Assembly (NCBI GenBank): GCA_017881705.1
Contig: JADGQP010000107.1
Span: 1 to 8,978, forward strand
Reading direction: 5' to 3'
DNA: 8,978 bases
Source: Christensenellaceae bacterium
GTDB taxonomy: Bacteria > Bacillota > Clostridia > Christensenellales > Aristaeellaceae
Of the stretch, positions 7,218 to 8,978 are shown piece after piece (positions within the stretch are counted from its first letter, which is position 1; each line of letters opens with the position of its first letter). The notes below the pieces were generated by a model that was not told the origin of the DNA, ran no database searches, and saw nothing but the letters and a program-made list of their open reading frames with translations. The translations under genes were made by a program, and so were the position numbers.

Positions 7218-7224
7218 CTCCCTC
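7218..7224 (-). promoter_or_regulatory. Ribosome binding site of oadB, supporting a TTG start
   Basis: GAGGGAG on the minus strand is well spaced for the TTG codon at 7213 (6 bases from GAGGG) and about 15 bases from the next in-frame ATG at 7204. Confidence 0.55.
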
Positions 7225-7251
7225 TTTATCCGTTTTCAGAGCGCAACGGTT

Positions 7252-7668
7252 TTATCCGATGACGACCATTAAATCGCCGCTGTTTACGGAAGCGCCTTTG
7301 CTGACCTGAACCTGCATAACGGTGCCTTCGACGGGGGACATGATTTCGTTTTCCATCTTCATGGCTTCCAAAATCAGCAGGATCGTGCCCTTTTTAACGC
7401 TGTCACCCACACTGCACCTCACGTCCAGGATGGTGCCGGGCATCGGGGAGCTGATCTTGGTGCCGCCCGCTACGGGCGCGGCGGCCGGTTTGGCGGCAGG
7501 CGCAGGTGCGGCGGCCGGTCTGGCGGCGGGCGCGGGCGCGGCGACGGGTGCGGCAACCGGGGCAGGCGCAACGACAGGCGCGGCGACGGGCGCTGCGGAA
7601 CCGGCGGCTACTTCTTCTACAGAAACCTGATATCCGATACCATTAACGGAAATGTTGAACTGACGCAT
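7252..7668 (-). CDS. Biotin carboxyl carrier protein of the decarboxylase complex
   Basis: This 138-residue protein carries biotin that shuttles CO2 between the carboxyltransferases and the membrane pump; it matches the MmdC/GcdC and 1.3S types. A short N-terminal segment (MRQFNISVNGIGYQVSVEE) is followed by an Ala/Pro/Val linker at about residues 23-70 and then a biotinyl domain. Biotin attaches at Lys104 in EAMKMEN, 35 residues from the C-terminus, which is the standard distance. PMPGT precedes it as in the family. The ATG at 7668 has AAGGAGG 9 bases upstream; the frame stays open to 7704, but that TTG has no ribosome binding site. The linker is encoded by an imperfect 30-bp tandem repeat. 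It is the only biotin carrier in the window and sits between oadG and oadB. Confidence 0.94.
   Translation of the reverse strand: MRQFNISVNGIGYQVSVEEVAAGSAAPVAAPVVAPAPVAAPVAAPAPAARPAAAPAPAAKPAAAPVAGGTKISSPMPGTILDVRCSVGDSVKKGTILLILEAMKMENEIMSPVEGTVMQVQVSKGASVNSGDLMVVIG
7478..7537. repeat. Imperfect 30-bp tandem repeat in the biotin carrier linker
   Basis: Two adjacent 30-base units (7478-7507 and 7508-7537) differ at 4 positions. On the minus strand they encode the ten-residue unit APAPAARPAA followed by APAPAAKPAA. A more decayed third unit follows to about 7567. This is a flexible swinging-arm linker that probably grows and shrinks by slippage. Confidence 0.75.
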
Positions 7669-7677
7669 AAGGGGTAT

Positions 7678-7684
7678 CCTCCTT
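7678..7684 (-). promoter_or_regulatory. Ribosome binding site of the biotin carrier
   Basis: AAGGAGG lies 9 bases before the ATG at 7668 and downstream of the alternative TTG start at 7704, so it settles the shorter reading. Confidence 0.8.
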
Positions 7685-7722
7685 GTGATAATACTGTTTT
7701 TCAAATGAGTTTGTTAAAGCCA

Positions 7723-8070
7723 TTACATTCGGCTGTAAACCTGATCCTCACGCCCCGCGAGGTTCCACGCCGCAGCGTTGTGGATGCGGCGTACACGGCG
7801 CACGATAAAGCCCGTATCGCCCTGCCATACCGCGGCGATAGCGGCCGTGATGGCGGCTACCGTTTCAGGGTCGATACCCTGCTCAAATTCCACGGCGGGC
7901 AAAGCGTTCTCATCGGCTGCGGCGTTGTCCGTATCCGATTTCTTTTTACGAGTGTTTGAATTGGATATCACCGATACCAGTTTGATAAAACCGATTAGCA
8001 CAATCAGCCCCGCGAACACGATCACAAGCCCGATCGTAGTAACGGAAAGGCCGAAAAACATTTTACTCAT
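7723..8070 (-). CDS. oadG: OadG-family membrane anchor (gamma/delta subunit)
   Basis: This small subunit is thought to hold the soluble carboxyltransferase and biotin carrier at the membrane pump; in the Klebsiella enzyme it also binds Zn2+ and aids assembly. Of 115 residues, about 5-33 form one hydrophobic helix (starting FFGLSVTTIGLVIVF), followed by a basic RKKK stop signal near 41-44. A polar, acidic linker comes next, then a conserved soluble tail with DPETVAAITAAIAA and, at the end, FIVRRVRRI, AAAWNLAGRE and SRM. That tail is typical of OadG-like proteins from Clostridia. AAAGG lies 10 bases before the ATG. The gene sits 20 bases after the acyl-CoA-type carboxyltransferase and 54 before the biotin carrier. 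Sequence similarity in this family is low, so the call rests on topology, tail and position. Confidence 0.85.
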   Translation of the reverse strand: MSKMFFGLSVTTIGLVIVFAGLIVLIGFIKLVSVISNSNTRKKKSDTDNAAADENALPAVEFEQGIDPETVAAITAAIAAVWQGDTGFIVRRVRRIHNAAAWNLAGREDQVYSRM

Positions 8071-8090
8071 CGCTTACCATCCTTTCGCGC

Positions 8091-8978
8091 TTATAAGGGC
8101 ATGTTGCCGTGCTTTTTGGCTGGGTTGCTGTCGCGCTTGCTAAACAGCATCTCCAGCGCCGCGGCCAACAGCTTGCGCGTCTGGGTGGGGTCGATTACAT
8201 CGTCTACCAGTCCGGCTTGGGCGGCTTTAAGCGCGCCCGCAACGTCATCCACGTATTTCGCGGCGTATTTGGCGCGCGCTTCGGCGGGTGCAGCTTTATC
8301 AGCCTTCACTTCGTCGCCGTACAGCACCGCCACGGCGGCTTCCGGCGTAAGGGCGCTGATGACGGCGCCGGGCCACGCGTACGTCATGTCGGCATTCGCT
8401 TTGCCGCCCATGGCTACGTAAGCCTGGCCGACAGCGCTGCCGGTTACCACGCACAGTTTCGGCACGGTCGCAGTCGCAAAGGCATACAATAGCTGGCTTT
8501 GCGCGCTCATCAGCCAACTCTGGTTATCCAGCCGATCGATCTGGACACCGCTGGTGTTGAGAACACTGACCACTGGCAGGTTGAAGCAATCCATAAAATG
8601 GACGAAACGGGCAGCCTTTTGCAGCGCACCGGCGGTCAGATAGCCCGCCTCGGTGGCGACCACGCCCACGGAATAGCCTGCGATGCGGCCCATAGCCGTG
8701 TGCAAGCCGGTTTCGTAAGCGGGTTTGAGTTCCAGCATCGTGCCCGTGTCGAAAAGATCGTTCAGCAGCGCCGTGGGTTTGGCCGCGTCTACGCTGGCAA
8801 GCAGGCGGTTCATATCGTCGCCTTCCACCAGCTCGGCATCCTCAGCGTTGCAGCCGGGCAACAGCGCCAGAATTTTCGCGGCAAGTGAAAGCGCCTCGGC
8901 TTCGTCCTTGGCAACCAGCGAGCACGCGCCCTGTTTGGCCATAACGTCCGCGCCGCCCAGCGCGTCGATCTTCACATC
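8091..8978 (-). CDS. Acyl-CoA-type biotin-dependent carboxyltransferase (MmdA/12S-like), 5' part missing
   Basis: This is the C-terminal part (about 296 codons) of a crotonase-fold carboxyltransferase that exchanges CO2 between an acyl-CoA and biotin. Coding runs off the right edge: GAT precedes GTG at 8975 in frame, so that GTG is not the true start. The family pattern is clear: LGGADVMAKQGA, TALLNDLFD, GRIAGYSVGVVATE, KAARFVHFMDCFNLPVV, LLYAFATATVPK, AYVAMGGK.NADMTYAWPGA and PEAAVAVLYGDE. The oxyanion-hole segments are unusual: the common DVPGF is replaced by NTSGVQ, and GGAY by GQAY. It is the first visible gene of the operon with OadG, the biotin carrier, OadB and OadA, which suggests methylmalonyl-CoA or a similar acyl-CoA as substrate. 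Glutaconyl-CoA or malonyl-CoA are alternatives. No biotin carboxylase is adjacent in the window. Confidence 0.88.
   Translation of the reverse strand, partial: DVKIDALGGADVMAKQGACSLVAKDEAEALSLAAKILALLPGCNAEDAELVEGDDMNRLLASVDAAKPTALLNDLFDTGTMLELKPAYETGLHTAMGRIAGYSVGVVATEAGYLTAGALQKAARFVHFMDCFNLPVVSVLNTSGVQIDRLDNQSWLMSAQSQLLYAFATATVPKLCVVTGSAVGQAYVAMGGKANADMTYAWPGAVISALTPEAAVAVLYGDEVKADKAAPAEARAKYAAKYVDDVAGALKAAQAGLVDDVIDPTQTRKLLAAALEMLFSKRDSNPAKKHGNMPL

Noticed and set aside
7669..7704. Upstream TTG start for the biotin carrier
   Set aside because: It has no ribosome binding site, while the ATG at 7668 has AAGGAGG 9 bases upstream, and that site lies within 7678-7684, inside the extended reading.
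8499..8888. Plus-strand open frames opposite the acyl-CoA carboxyltransferase
   Set aside because: They are shadows of the GC-rich coding strand with no independent evidence of expression or family.

Overview
The window reads as a piece of a moderately GC-rich chromosome of an anaerobic, Clostridia-like Firmicute. That assignment is inferred from four things: strong AGGAGG-type ribosome binding sites, sigma-A-like promoters, a BTAD-type regulator, and a split Na+-pumping biotin decarboxylase operon. No finer taxonomy can be read. All eight genes lie on the minus strand, so transcription runs from high to low coordinates. There is no RNA gene, CRISPR array, insertion sequence or phage signal.

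Region 8978 to 4486 is one operon that enters from beyond the right edge. In transcription order it encodes an acyl-CoA-type biotin-dependent carboxyltransferase (5' end missing), an OadG-like membrane anchor, a stand-alone biotin carrier with an Ala/Pro linker, the OadB-like Na+-translocating beta subunit, and an OadA/5S-type carboxyltransferase with no biotin domain of its own. Gaps between genes are 20 to 54 bases. The set ends at a strong hairpin-plus-T-run terminator at 4486-4523. The single biotin carrier could serve both carboxyltransferases and the pump, linking acyl-CoA and oxaloacetate/pyruvate carboxyl chemistry to a Na+ gradient. No biotin carboxylase is visible, which favours decarboxylation or transcarboxylation over ATP-driven carboxylation.

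Region 4440 to 3065 is a single-gene unit: a promoter with a perfect -10 box, an iron-type (YqhD/BdhA-like) alcohol dehydrogenase, and a terminator. Region 3000 to 1622 carries a regulator built from a winged helix, a BTAD domain and a C-terminal domain resembling a GGDEF domain that has lost its signature. Its real start (2914) lies well inside the longest open frame, because a promoter sits just upstream of that start. Region 1621 to 1152 holds thioredoxin and its terminator. Region 1131 to 1 has a strong promoter and the first 354 codons of S-adenosylhomocysteinase, which leaves the window at the left edge.

Together the genes suggest a fermentative anaerobe that conserves energy through a Na+ gradient and disposes of reductant through aldehyde reduction. 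Thioredoxin and S-adenosylhomocysteine recycling are unrelated housekeeping neighbours.
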